From positions 1-36,151 of the forward strand of contig CANBTZ010000004.1 of the NCBI GenBank assembly GCA_947372495.1: a DNA stretch of 36,151 bases, given 5' to 3'. The DNA is from Comamonadaceae bacterium (GTDB lineage: Bacteria; Pseudomonadota; Gammaproteobacteria; Burkholderiales; Burkholderiaceae_C). The position numbers were made by a program, and so were the translations under genes. The first letter of the stretch is position 1. The number at the start of each line of letters is the position of its first letter. This document shows positions 1-7,627 of the stretch, in pieces. The notes beneath the pieces are model-generated. The model saw nothing but the letters and a program-made list of their open reading frames with translations, ran no database searches and was not told the origin of the DNA.

Positions 1-2
1 AG

Positions 3-182
3 AGCTACCGCCTGCAGTTCCGCCTGGCCCGCCGGTCCTTGCTGGAGTTGCTGAACGTGCAAAGCGAAGCCTTCGGCTACACATCGGCTGCCTTGCAAAT
101 GCAATACGACCAACGCTTGGCCCGCCTGCGCCTGGCCGCCGCCATGGGCCAACTGGCGCGTGCGGTGAAAGGTGAAAAGTGA
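3..182 (+). CDS. TolC-family outer membrane efflux protein, C-terminal end only
   Basis: Only the last 59 codons are inside the window, and the gene begins upstream of it. The visible peptide is rich in Leu, Gln, Arg and Ala, with heptad-like helical spacing (SYRLQFRLARRSLLELLNVQ, later MQYDQRLARLRLAAAMGQL). This is typical of the last coiled-coil helix and tail of TolC-family outer membrane channels. Such proteins form the trimeric duct of type I secretion systems. The ABC exporter and HlyD-like adaptor further along on the same strand support that role. In the presumed original layout its stop would lie about 30 bases before the start of the glycosyltransferase gene. The AbiE cassette now separates them. 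The call rests on a short peptide plus context. Confidence 0.7.
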   Translation, partial: SYRLQFRLARRSLLELLNVQSEAFGYTSAALQMQYDQRLARLRLAAAMGQLARAVKGEK

Positions 183-207
183 AACATGCGCCTGTTCAAA
201 GTCGAAG

Positions 208-255
208 AAAGACATGACTGATGTAAAAACCAACCCGCTTGAAGCGGGCAAGCAG
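208..255 (+). repeat. 48-bp direct repeat, copy 1 (left border of AbiE cassette)
   Basis: This copy is identical over 48 bp to 1840-1887. It contains an ATG (214) and the first codons (MTDVKTNPLEAGKQ) of the O-GlcNAc transferase gene whose intact copy starts at 1846. Left of it is native sequence behind the TolC stop. Right of it the reading departs from the transferase and enters the AbiE cassette. A dyad, CCCGCTTgAAGCGGG, sits inside it at 234-248. The arrangement looks like a target-site or attachment-site duplication. Confidence 0.9.
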
Positions 256-315
256 TCGCTGCAAAGCAGCCGGGCTTGGCTTCAGCCGACATTGCATGGG
301 TCGCGGAAACGAGTT

Positions 316-359
316 TTACCAAATGTAGGTATATTTTCAAATATACCTACATTTGGTAA
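316..359. promoter_or_regulatory. 44-bp near-perfect palindrome, probable AbiEi operator
   Basis: Two 21-bp arms (316-336 and 339-359) are exact reverse complements around a 2-base centre. It lies directly in front of abiEi. AbiEi antitoxins are known to repress their own operon by binding inverted repeats in the promoter, so this is the obvious operator. It could also form a long hairpin in any RNA reading through from the secretion operon. Confidence 0.8.
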
Positions 360-362
360 TAT
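334..362 (+). promoter_or_regulatory. Candidate abiE promoter, possibly giving a leaderless mRNA
   Basis: TTTTCA (334-339) and TAATAT (357-362) are separated by 17 bases and resemble -35 and -10 boxes. Both lie inside or touch the palindrome. The predicted start of transcription falls at or next to the abiEi ATG (370), and no Shine-Dalgarno sequence precedes that ATG. A leaderless transcript is therefore plausible. This is inferred from sequence pattern only. Confidence 0.4.
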
Positions 363-369
363 TCTGTGC

Positions 370-972
370 ATGAACACCCGACACCAAACCATTCTGGAAC
401 TTGCCAAACGCAAGGGCTTGTTGCGTCCGCGTGATTTGCAGGAAGTCAATTTGCCGCGCACGCATTTGGCCGAGCTGGTGGGGCTGGGTGAGTTGGTCAA
501 AGTGAGCGATGGCATTTATGCCTGCGCAGACCGCACAGCAACGGCTGAGGATGCTTTGGCCGAGGTGGCTATCAGATACCCGAGTGCGGTGTTTTGTTTG
601 TTGACGGCCATGCGCCTGCATGGGTTGACCACTCAGGCGCCTCACCAGGTGTGGGTCGTGGTGGATGTGAAAGCGCGTGCGCCTGTGATGGCATACCCCT
701 CGCTGCGCGTGGTGCGCATGTCGGCTGCTGCATTGTCTGAAGGTGTGGCTCAGATCAGCCTGGATGGGGTGGTGCAAATTCCAGTCACATCGGTTGCCAA
801 GACGGTGGTGGACGCGTTCAAGTACCGCAACAAAATTGGCTTGGATGTGGCGCTGGAGGCTTTGCGCGAAGCTTGGCAGTCCAAGCGCGTGACCATGGAT
901 GAGCTGTGGCATTTTGCGCAACTGTGTCGCGTGGCCAATGTGATGCGCCCGTATCTGGAAAGCCTGACATGA
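370..972 (+). CDS. abiEi: AbiEi antitoxin / transcriptional autoregulator (type IV TA)
   Basis: A 200-residue protein. The N-terminal part (about 1-60, RHQTILELAKRKGLLRPRDL then LAELVGLGELVKVSDGIYA) matches the winged-helix antitoxin domain of the AbiEi family, in which an HTH is followed by a 'G.Y' wing. The rest (HGLTTQAPHQVWVVVD, IPVTSVAKTVVDAFKYRNKIG) matches the AbiEi C-terminal domain. AbiEi counteracts the AbiEii nucleotidyltransferase without binding it directly and represses the operon. ATG 370 was chosen because the protein resembles the family from there and the operator lies just upstream. The open frame extends back in phase to ATG 214 in the duplicated repeat, so a longer form of 252 residues could be made. 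The gene overlaps abiEii by ATGA. Base composition is visibly AT-richer than the neighbouring genes, consistent with acquisition. Confidence 0.88.
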   Translation: MNTRHQTILELAKRKGLLRPRDLQEVNLPRTHLAELVGLGELVKVSDGIYACADRTATAEDALAEVAIRYPSAVFCLLTAMRLHGLTTQAPHQVWVVVDVKARAPVMAYPSLRVVRMSAAALSEGVAQISLDGVVQIPVTSVAKTVVDAFKYRNKIGLDVALEALREAWQSKRVTMDELWHFAQLCRVANVMRPYLESLT

Positions 973-1838
973 CGGAGCCGAACATTGCCGCTTCTGTGCG
1001 CGCCAGGTTGTTGAGTCGAGCCAAGTCCGCAGGCACCGACTTTTCTTTGGTGCTGACACGTTATGCGCTTGAGCGGCTGCTTTTTCGTTTGAGTATTTCC
1101 AAAAGCAGAGACAATTTTTTGCTGAAAGGGGCGTTGCTTTTTGATCTCTGGTTTGATGTGCCATTCAGGCCCACGCGCGACATTGACTTGTTGGGTTTTG
1201 GTGTGGCCGAGACGGCTGAGGTTCATGCCACATTCGAAGAGTTTTGCCATTTGCAAGTGAATGATGGCGTGGTGTTTGATGCGAACTCGATCCAGGTGTC
1301 AGAGATTCGCAAAGAGGCTAATTACGCAGGTTTGCGTGTCACGTTGCTGGGGAAAATAGATGGTGCGCTTTGTCCTGTGCAAGTGGATGTGGGTTACGGC
1401 GATGCCGTGACCCCCGCGCCTGAATTGGCCGATTACCCGGTCTTTTTTGAGGAGTTTGGTCAGCCGCGTTTGCGGGTTTATCCGCGCTACACCGTGGTCG
1501 CCGAAAAATTGGAAGCCATCATTTCATTGGGCATGGTCAACACAAGATTGAAGGATTACTTTGATTTGTGGGTGATTTTGAACAAGACAGACATCGACAC
1601 GCTTGTCTTGCAGGAGGCTGTAGTTGCCACGTTGAGCCGCCGTAACACTGCTGTGCCCCAATCGCTTCCGATGGGTTTGTCTGATGCCTTTGCACAAGAT
1701 GCAGGCAAGGCAAGTCAATGGCGTGTGTTCAAAGAGAAAAACCGATTGAATGCACCTGAGCTGCCCGATGTGTTGCAAGACTTGCGCGCTCATTTGCAGT
1801 TTCTTTGGCTGCATTCTTTGCCGGCTGATGGGAAATAA
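969..1838 (+). CDS. abiEii: AbiEii toxin, nucleotidyltransferase (type IV TA)
   Basis: A 289-residue protein of the AbiEii/AbiGii nucleotidyltransferase family, the toxic partner that causes growth arrest and phage abortive infection in related systems. Visible motifs in order are KGALLF (about 53-58), PTRDID with the paired catalytic aspartates (about 71 and 73), QVDVGYGD with a further acidic residue (about 140), VAEKLEAI (about 177-184) and RLKDYFDLW (about 193-201). All key family positions appear intact, so the toxin is probably active. The ATG overlaps the abiEi stop, so the two are translationally coupled in the standard antitoxin-toxin order. Its stop lies only one base before the second copy of the 48-bp repeat, so the gene fills the cassette to its right border. 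Confidence 0.9.
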   Translation: MTEPNIAASVRARLLSRAKSAGTDFSLVLTRYALERLLFRLSISKSRDNFLLKGALLFDLWFDVPFRPTRDIDLLGFGVAETAEVHATFEEFCHLQVNDGVVFDANSIQVSEIRKEANYAGLRVTLLGKIDGALCPVQVDVGYGDAVTPAPELADYPVFFEEFGQPRLRVYPRYTVVAEKLEAIISLGMVNTRLKDYFDLWVILNKTDIDTLVLQEAVVATLSRRNTAVPQSLPMGLSDAFAQDAGKASQWRVFKEKNRLNAPELPDVLQDLRAHLQFLWLHSLPADGK

Positions 1839-1839
1839 A

Positions 1840-1887
1840 AAAGACATGACTGATGTAAAAACCAACCCGCTTGAAGCGGGCAAGCAG
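1840..1887 (+). repeat. 48-bp direct repeat, copy 2 (right border of AbiE cassette)
   Basis: This copy is identical to 208-255. It forms the last bases before, and the first 14 codons of, the intact O-GlcNAc transferase gene. The cassette between the two copies is therefore 256-1839. The internal dyad CCCGCTTgAAGCGGG is at 1866-1880. Confidence 0.9.
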
Positions 1888-4080
1888 GCGCTGGAAAACG
1901 GTGACCTGGCCGCAGCTGAAGCAGCGCTGGCCCAGGCGGCAGTGCAATCGCCAGATTCGGCCGAGGTGGCTTTGTTGTGGGCGCAGTGCGCGGTGCGGCG
2001 GGGCGAGGTGCGCGCAGCGCGCGAACGCTTTGCTGCGTTGCTGCGGCAGCACCCTACGCATTTCAGGGGCTGGCTGGAGGCGGGTCATTTGTCGCGCCAG
2101 CTGGGCCGCCAGGCCGAGGTGATGCATTTCTACCGCATGGCCACGCAGGTGGCGCCCACGCATTGGGAAGGCTGGTTGACGTTGGCCGGAGCGCTGGAGG
2201 CCGCAGGCCAGTGGGACGAGGCTGCTGGGTGCTACCACCGCGCTTTGCCTTTGGCCACGCAAGCCCCCGATGGCGAGGCGGTGCCGGTCAGCCGCGTGCA
2301 TGCCTTGATGGCCAAGAGCCGCCTGGAGCGGGGCGACGCGGCGCGGGCGCTGGAGTCGCTGCGCCAGGCGCTGGGCCTGATGCGGGTGGAAAAACCCGAG
2401 CCCGATGTGAACGTGACGTCCGCTTTGCAGATTGACCTGGGTGATGTGCTGATGCGTCTGGGCCTGACCGAAGCCGCACACCGCGCATTTGAGCGGGCTT
2501 CGGCCGCCACCAGCGAGGAGGTGCTCACGCGCCTGGCCATGCAGTCGTTCCACCACAACCTGTGGGAAGAAGCGCAAGCGGTGCTCAAACGCAATGTGGC
2601 GCTCCACCCGGGCAGCGCTTTGGCGCTGTGGAACCTGGCCCATTCTTATGTAGAGAGCTGGCAGATGGACGAGGCGCTGCAAACGCTGGCGCAGGCCGAA
2701 GCCATCGCGCCGCAGCCTGGGGCCAAGTCGATGCGCGCCTCGGTGGCGGGGCGTTTGGGCGATGCCGACCAGGCGCTTGCGCTGTACCGCGAGCTGGCGG
2801 AAGAAGAGGGCCCCGAGTCGGCCATGCGTTCGAGCGCGGCCATGAGCGCGCTCTACAGCGACAGCCTCACGGCACAAGAGGTGGCCGATTTGCACCGCAG
2901 CTTGTTTGCAGGCTGGGGCCAAGGTGCGCGGCCAGTGGCAGAGTTTGCCAATGCCCGCGAGCCGGGCAAGCGCATCAAACTGGGTTTGCTGAGTGCGGAT
3001 TTTCACCACCAGCACCCGGTGAACATCTTCATGCAGCCGGTGCTGGCGCGGCTGGACAAGGCGCAGTTTGAGGTGACGATTTACAACGTGGGCGTGGCCC
3101 ATGACGACCAGACGCAGCAGGCGCAACGCCGCGTGGACCACTGGGTGCAGGCCACCAGTTGGACGCCGGTGCAACTGGCGCGGCGCATGCGTGACGATGG
3201 CATCGATGTGCTGATCGACCTGGCTGGGCACACCTCGCACAACCGCTTGCTGATGCTGTCGCAGCGCGTCGCGCCGGTGCAGGTGTCGTTTTTGGGCTAT
3301 CCGGGTTCGACCGGGGTGCCCAACATCGACTGGCTGTTGGCCGACCCGGTGGTGGTGCCGCCTGCGCACGATGCGCTCTGCACCGAGCGTGTGTACCGCT
3401 TGCCGAACACGGTGTTTTGCTACGCACCCGAGGCCGATTACCCCTACCCGGTTTATGGCCAGGCGCAGGCCCAGAGGCCACTGACCTTTGGCTCGTTCAA
3501 CAACGTGCCCAAACTCACGCCACACACCATCGCTTTGTGGGCCAAAGTGTTGGCGCGGGTGCCGGGTTCTCGCTTGTTGCTCAAGGCGCCGAGTTTTCGC
3601 GACGAGTCGGCCATCCGCATCTTCCGCGAGCGCTTTGAGAAGCTGGGTGTGGATGCGAGTCGCATCGAGTTTCGCGGCCCGGTGGGCCTGGCCGACATGA
3701 TGGCCGAGTACGCCGATGTGGACATCGCGCTGGACCCCGTGCCCTACAACGGCGGCACGACCACGCTGCAAGCCTTGTGGATGGGTGTGCCGGTGGTGGT
3801 CAAAGAAGGCCAAAACTTTGTCTCGCGCATGGGCGCGAGCTTCATGCGCGCCGCAGGGCTGCCCGATTGGGTGGCGGCAAGCGACGAGGCTTATGTGGAC
3901 ATTGCCGCCCGCATGGCCGCCGACCGGCAAGCGCTGCTGCAGCTCAAGTCTGGTTTGCGCACGCGTTTGCAGGCAGCCCCGGCTTGGGATGCGGACCGAT
4001 ATACCCGCGACATGGAGCACGCTTTGCGCGCCATGTGGACCGATTTTTGTGAACAACCTCGCGGCCAGGAGCACGCATGA
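1846..4080 (+). CDS. TPR-containing SPINDLY-type O-linked N-acetylglucosaminyltransferase (GT41)
   Basis: A 744-residue protein. Residues about 15-350 form TPR-like helical repeats rich in Ala and Leu (ALAQAAVQSPDSAEVALLWA, ALWNLAHSYVESWQMDEAL). The C-terminal half is a GT41 catalytic domain: LSADFHHQHPVN (about 384-394, with the family histidine), DLAGHTSHNRL (about 457), LGYPGSTG, FGSFNNVPKLTPH with the UDP-binding lysine (about 555), and PYNGGTTTLQALWMGVPVV. The family transfers GlcNAc or a related sugar from UDP-sugar to Ser/Thr in the cytoplasm. ATG 1846 lies in the repeat. The open frame extends 32 codons upstream into AbiEii sequence, which is not native. The gene overlaps the exporter gene by ATGA, suggesting modification of the exported protein before secretion. 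The substrate is not visible here. Confidence 0.85.
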   Translation: MTDVKTNPLEAGKQALENGDLAAAEAALAQAAVQSPDSAEVALLWAQCAVRRGEVRAARERFAALLRQHPTHFRGWLEAGHLSRQLGRQAEVMHFYRMATQVAPTHWEGWLTLAGALEAAGQWDEAAGCYHRALPLATQAPDGEAVPVSRVHALMAKSRLERGDAARALESLRQALGLMRVEKPEPDVNVTSALQIDLGDVLMRLGLTEAAHRAFERASAATSEEVLTRLAMQSFHHNLWEEAQAVLKRNVALHPGSALALWNLAHSYVESWQMDEALQTLAQAEAIAPQPGAKSMRASVAGRLGDADQALALYRELAEEEGPESAMRSSAAMSALYSDSLTAQEVADLHRSLFAGWGQGARPVAEFANAREPGKRIKLGLLSADFHHQHPVNIFMQPVLARLDKAQFEVTIYNVGVAHDDQTQQAQRRVDHWVQATSWTPVQLARRMRDDGIDVLIDLAGHTSHNRLLMLSQRVAPVQVSFLGYPGSTGVPNIDWLLADPVVVPPAHDALCTERVYRLPNTVFCYAPEADYPYPVYGQAQAQRPLTFGSFNNVPKLTPHTIALWAKVLARVPGSRLLLKAPSFRDESAIRIFRERFEKLGVDASRIEFRGPVGLADMMAEYADVDIALDPVPYNGGTTTLQALWMGVPVVVKEGQNFVSRMGASFMRAAGLPDWVAASDEAYVDIAARMAADRQALLQLKSGLRTRLQAAPAWDADRYTRDMEHALRAMWTDFCEQPRGQEHA

Positions 4081-6332
4081 CGAACCACGATACAGAACAA
4101 GCTCAGGCTCGGCCTGAGTTGAAGACCGATCCGAACGACCCTTTGCTGTCGTGTCTGGCGCTGGCTGCGGCGCTGCTGGAGTGCCCGGTGCACTTGCCCA
4201 CGCTGCGTGCGGGCTTTGCCACCGACGCCCACGGCCGTGTGTTGGCCGCGTCCTACCCCGACCTGGCGCACCGCCATGGCTTGGTGGCGGCTTGGTCGCG
4301 TGCGCCGATCGATCAGTTGCCCAGCTTTTCGTTGCCGGTCTTGGTGCCTTGCCACGATGGCCGGGTCTTTGTGCTGGTGCGTTTTGGCACGGGCGAGGAG
4401 CGCGGGCTGGTGCATGTGCTGTCTCCCGAGACGGGTTTGCAAGAGCGCAGCTTGAGCTTGCAAGAGCTGATGGCGTCGTCGACCGGCGAGTTGCTGCTGG
4501 TGCGCCGTGCGCCGGTGCGATCGGACCAGACGCTGGTGCCACTGCAGGGCGCAGCGTTCAGCTGGTTCTGGGGCACGCTGTGGCGCTTCAAGCACTTCTA
4601 CATGGAGTCGATGCTGGCCACGGTGATTGCCAATGTGCTGACGCTGGCGAGCGTGTTTTTCACGATGAACGTGTACGACCGGGTGGTGCCCACGCAGGCC
4701 TATGCGTCGCTGTGGACGCTGGCCATTGGCACCACGGTGGCGGTGGTGTTGGAGTTTGGCATGCGCTGGCTCAAGGCGCGGCTGGTGGACTTGGGCGGCA
4801 AGAAGGCCGATCTGGCCATCAATGCGATGCTGCTGCGCGAGATCATGTCGATCCGGTTGGAGCATCGGCCGCAGTCGGTGGGCATTTTTGCCAGCTCGAT
4901 GCGCGACTTTGAGGCGCTGCGTGATTTCTTTTCGTCGGCCTCGTTTGTGTTGCTGACCGATTTGCCTTTCATGCTGATGTTCATCGGGCTGATTTTTGTG
5001 ATTGGCGGGCCGATTGGCTGGGTGTCGGTGTTGGCCGTGTTGGTGGTGCTGGCGGTGGGCTACCTGTCGCAACCGTCGCTGACCCAGGCCATGCGCGAGA
5101 ACATGAAGGAGGCCGGAGACAAGCAAAGCGTGCTGGTCGAGTCTGTGCTGAACCTGGAGACGGTCAAGGCGTTCAATGCCGAGCCGTATTTGCAGCGGCG
5201 CTGGGAGAGCGCGAACGAAGCGGGTGCGGATTCGTACAAGCGCATCCGCAGCACCAGCAACCTGATGCTGGGCCTGACCTCATCGCTGGGCCAACTCATC
5301 ACTGTGGGCATGGTGTTGATCGGGGTGTACCAGATCCATGCGAACAACCTGACGCAAGGCGGTTTGATCGCGGCGGTGATCTTGGCTGGGCGCGTGATCG
5401 GTCCGCTGGGCGGCGTGATGGCCTTGGCTTCGCGATTGCAGCAGGCGGTGACGTCACTGGAGACGCTCGATGGTTTGATGAAGCGCCCGCGTGACCGCGA
5501 GGCGGGCCGCCAGTATGTGGTGCCCGAGGCACCACCGGCCAAGCCAGGGGTGTCGGCCACGGCCGAGGTCTTGGGCCAGGCCGCGCCTGCTCAGCACACG
5601 CCTGCGTTGGTGTTTGACGAGCTGGAGTTTGCTTACCCGGGCGAGCACCGCGTGCCGGTGGTGCGCCGTTTGTCGATGAGCCTGAACGCGGGCAGCCGCA
5701 CAGCCTTGCTCGGGCGCATTGGCAGTGGCAAGTCCACGCTGCTGCGCCTGGCGGCGGGCCTGTATGTGCCCAGTGCCGGTCAGGTGCGGGTGGGGGGCAT
5801 AGAGTTGCAACAGCTCGAACCCACTGCACACCGCAGCCGCATCGGCTGGGTGGGCCAGGACCCCATGCTGTTCATGGGCACTTTGCGCGAGAACCTGACG
5901 CTGGCGGACGGCTGGATCACCGACCGCCGCATCGTGGAGGTGTTGCAGCAGCTGGAGCTGTACGGCATGGTGGCCTCGCACCCGCGTGGTCTGGACATGC
6001 CCTTGACCGAGGCCGGTGGCGGCCTGTCGGGTGGGCAGCGGCAGTTGCTGAGCATGGCGCGCATGATGCTGCGCGATCCGCAGCTGGTGTTTCTTGATGA
6101 ACCCACGGCGAGCATGGACCAGAACACCGAAAACCGCGTGATTGCTGTGCTGCGCCAATGGCTGCAAGGCCGCACGGTGCTGCTGGCCACGCACCGGCCA
6201 CAGCTCTTGGAGCTGGTGGACACGATTGCCGTCATCGACGCGGGGCGCTGTGTGATGCAGGGGCCGCGCGATGACATGCTCGAGCGCTTGTCGCGCGGGG
6301 TGAATGTGGCGCAGCAAGGGAGTCAGGCATGA
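4077..6332 (+). CDS. Type I secretion ABC permease/ATPase, LapB/LssB-like
   Basis: A 751-residue fused exporter. Residues about 20-140 (DPLLSCLALAAALLECPVHL, LPTLRAGFA) resemble the C39-like domain of the LssB/LapB family. No catalytic Cys-His pair is seen at the peptidase positions, so it probably binds substrate without cleaving it. A transmembrane region follows (about 165-440). The nucleotide-binding domain has Walker A GRIGSGKST (about 545), signature LSGGQRQ (about 649), Walker B LVFLDEPTAS (about 670) and the H-loop in LLATHRPQ (about 703). All are intact. This family drives secretion of large RTX-type adhesins such as LapA. The start overlaps the transferase stop and the end overlaps the adaptor start, so the three form one translationally coupled unit. 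No substrate gene is in the window. Confidence 0.88.
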   Translation: MTNHDTEQAQARPELKTDPNDPLLSCLALAAALLECPVHLPTLRAGFATDAHGRVLAASYPDLAHRHGLVAAWSRAPIDQLPSFSLPVLVPCHDGRVFVLVRFGTGEERGLVHVLSPETGLQERSLSLQELMASSTGELLLVRRAPVRSDQTLVPLQGAAFSWFWGTLWRFKHFYMESMLATVIANVLTLASVFFTMNVYDRVVPTQAYASLWTLAIGTTVAVVLEFGMRWLKARLVDLGGKKADLAINAMLLREIMSIRLEHRPQSVGIFASSMRDFEALRDFFSSASFVLLTDLPFMLMFIGLIFVIGGPIGWVSVLAVLVVLAVGYLSQPSLTQAMRENMKEAGDKQSVLVESVLNLETVKAFNAEPYLQRRWESANEAGADSYKRIRSTSNLMLGLTSSLGQLITVGMVLIGVYQIHANNLTQGGLIAAVILAGRVIGPLGGVMALASRLQQAVTSLETLDGLMKRPRDREAGRQYVVPEAPPAKPGVSATAEVLGQAAPAQHTPALVFDELEFAYPGEHRVPVVRRLSMSLNAGSRTALLGRIGSGKSTLLRLAAGLYVPSAGQVRVGGIELQQLEPTAHRSRIGWVGQDPMLFMGTLRENLTLADGWITDRRIVEVLQQLELYGMVASHPRGLDMPLTEAGGGLSGGQRQLLSMARMMLRDPQLVFLDEPTASMDQNTENRVIAVLRQWLQGRTVLLATHRPQLLELVDTIAVIDAGRCVMQGPRDDMLERLSRGVNVAQQGSQA

Positions 6333-7579
6333 GCTGGAACAAATTCAACAAGGGCCACGGCGTGGCGACGGTGGACGACGAGGAGCGCCGCGCCAGCAAA
6401 CAGTTGCTGTGGCTGACGGGCATCACGCTGGTGGTGTTTTTGGGCTGGGCCGCGTTTTTTGATCTCGAAGAGATCACGCGTGGTCAGGGCCGGGTGATCC
6501 CGGCGAGCCGCGAGCAGGTGGTGCAGTCGCTGGACTCAGGCATCCTGCGTGAGATGAAGGTGCACGAAGGCCAGACGGTGGAGGCGGGCGAAGTCTTGCT
6601 GCTGCTCGACGATTCACGCGCTGGGCCGGTGTACCGTGAAGCCACAGAAAAGACTTTGGCATTGTCGGCGCAGGTGGCGCGGTTGCGGGCCGAAGCCTAT
6701 GCCACGCCTTTGGTGTTTCCGAAAGAGGTGCGATCGGATGCGCAGCTGGTGCAACGCGAGCGGCAGGCCTACGACGCTCGCAAGCGTGCACTGGACGAAC
6801 AGATCGTGGCCCTGAAAAATTCGCTCAAGGCGGTGCAGGCGTCACAGCAAGCCACGCAGCGCGAGCTGGACATGACCACGCCACTGGTCAAGCAGGGGGT
6901 GATCTCGGAGGTCGAGGTGCTCCGCTTGCAACGCCAGTTGTCTGACCTGAACCGCCAGCAGGCCGATCTGCAGGGGCAGATGGTCGAGCGGCGCAACCGC
7001 TACCTGACCGATGCCAATGCCGAGTTGGTGCGGCTCGATTCGGAGCTGTCGCAGACCCGCGAAAACGCTTTGGCGCGTGAGGATTCGCTCAAGCGCACGG
7101 TGGTGCGCTCGCCCATGAAGGGCGTGGTCAAGAACATCCAAGTGACGACTTTGGGTGGGGTGGTGCAGCCGGGTCAGAGCATCATGGAGATCGTGCCCAC
7201 ACAAGACGAGATGCTGGTGGAGGCCTATGTCAAACCGGCCGAGGTGGCTTTTTTGAAGGTGGGGCAAGCGGCCACCGTGAAGTTGACGGCCTATGACTTC
7301 AACAAGTACGGCGCGCTCGATGGGGTGCTGGAGCATTTGAGCCCCGACACGCTCAAGGACGAGCGCAACCGCCGCCAAGGCAGCTTGCCTGAGCTGGAAG
7401 AGGGTTACTACCGCATTCTGGTGCGCATCAAGGAAGGCACCCAGGTGCGCTCGGGCATGACGCTGTCGCCCATGCCGGGCATGACGGCGATGGTCGAGAT
7501 CCGCACGGGGCACAAGTCGGTGCTGGAGTATTTGTTCAGGCCGCTGCAAAACGTGTCTCAGGCTTTGCGCGAGCGCTGA
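6329..7579 (+). CDS. HlyD-family type I secretion membrane fusion protein, LapC-like
   Basis: A 416-residue adaptor that bridges the ABC exporter and the TolC channel across the periplasm. It has a short cytoplasmic N-terminus, one transmembrane helix (about 28-48, LLWLTGITLVVFLGWAAFF), a lipoyl-like half motif (REQVVQSLDSGILREMKVHE), a long coiled-coil hairpin (about 95-235), and the second lipoyl/beta-barrel half (VVRSPMKGVVKNIQVTTLGG, VVQPGQSIMEIVP). Length and domain order are standard. The start codon overlaps the exporter stop. It is the last gene of the operon and faces a convergent gene across a hairpin. Confidence 0.92.
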   Translation: MSWNKFNKGHGVATVDDEERRASKQLLWLTGITLVVFLGWAAFFDLEEITRGQGRVIPASREQVVQSLDSGILREMKVHEGQTVEAGEVLLLLDDSRAGPVYREATEKTLALSAQVARLRAEAYATPLVFPKEVRSDAQLVQRERQAYDARKRALDEQIVALKNSLKAVQASQQATQRELDMTTPLVKQGVISEVEVLRLQRQLSDLNRQQADLQGQMVERRNRYLTDANAELVRLDSELSQTRENALAREDSLKRTVVRSPMKGVVKNIQVTTLGGVVQPGQSIMEIVPTQDEMLVEAYVKPAEVAFLKVGQAATVKLTAYDFNKYGALDGVLEHLSPDTLKDERNRRQGSLPELEEGYYRILVRIKEGTQVRSGMTLSPMPGMTAMVEIRTGHKSVLEYLFRPLQNVSQALRER

Positions 7580-7627
7580 GGTGGATGGGTGGCCGGCACG
7601 CGCATGCGATGCCGGGCCACTCACCTC
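7578..7627. terminator. Hairpin between convergent genes (putative bidirectional terminator)
   Basis: GTGGCCGGCA (7589-7598) pairs with TGCCGGGCCAC (7610-7620) with one bulge. An outer stem, GAGGTG (7578-7583) with CACCTC (7622-7627), extends it. The hairpin touches the stop codons of both flanking genes. There is no long U tract, so termination is likely but not certain. Confidence 0.5.

Larger units (their letters stand above)
183..369 (+). other. Intergenic gap between the TolC end and abiEi
   Basis: This gap holds native sequence behind the TolC stop, the first copy of the 48-bp repeat, about 60 bases of cassette sequence with no recognised content, and the 44-bp palindrome before abiEi. 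No intact gene of its own is seen. One open frame starting at the duplicated ATG (214) runs through the gap in phase with abiEi. Confidence 0.8.

Noticed and set aside
256-1839. Terminal inverted repeats at the AbiE cassette ends
   Set aside because: GCAAAG and CAGCC words occur near both ends in opposite orientation, but the match is short and gapped. It is not convincing as transposon ends.
1729-4542. 937-residue open frame on the minus strand
   Set aside because: It is antisense to the O-GlcNAc transferase and exporter, is His/Arg/Gln-rich with no family motif, and is a by-product of high GC and codon bias.
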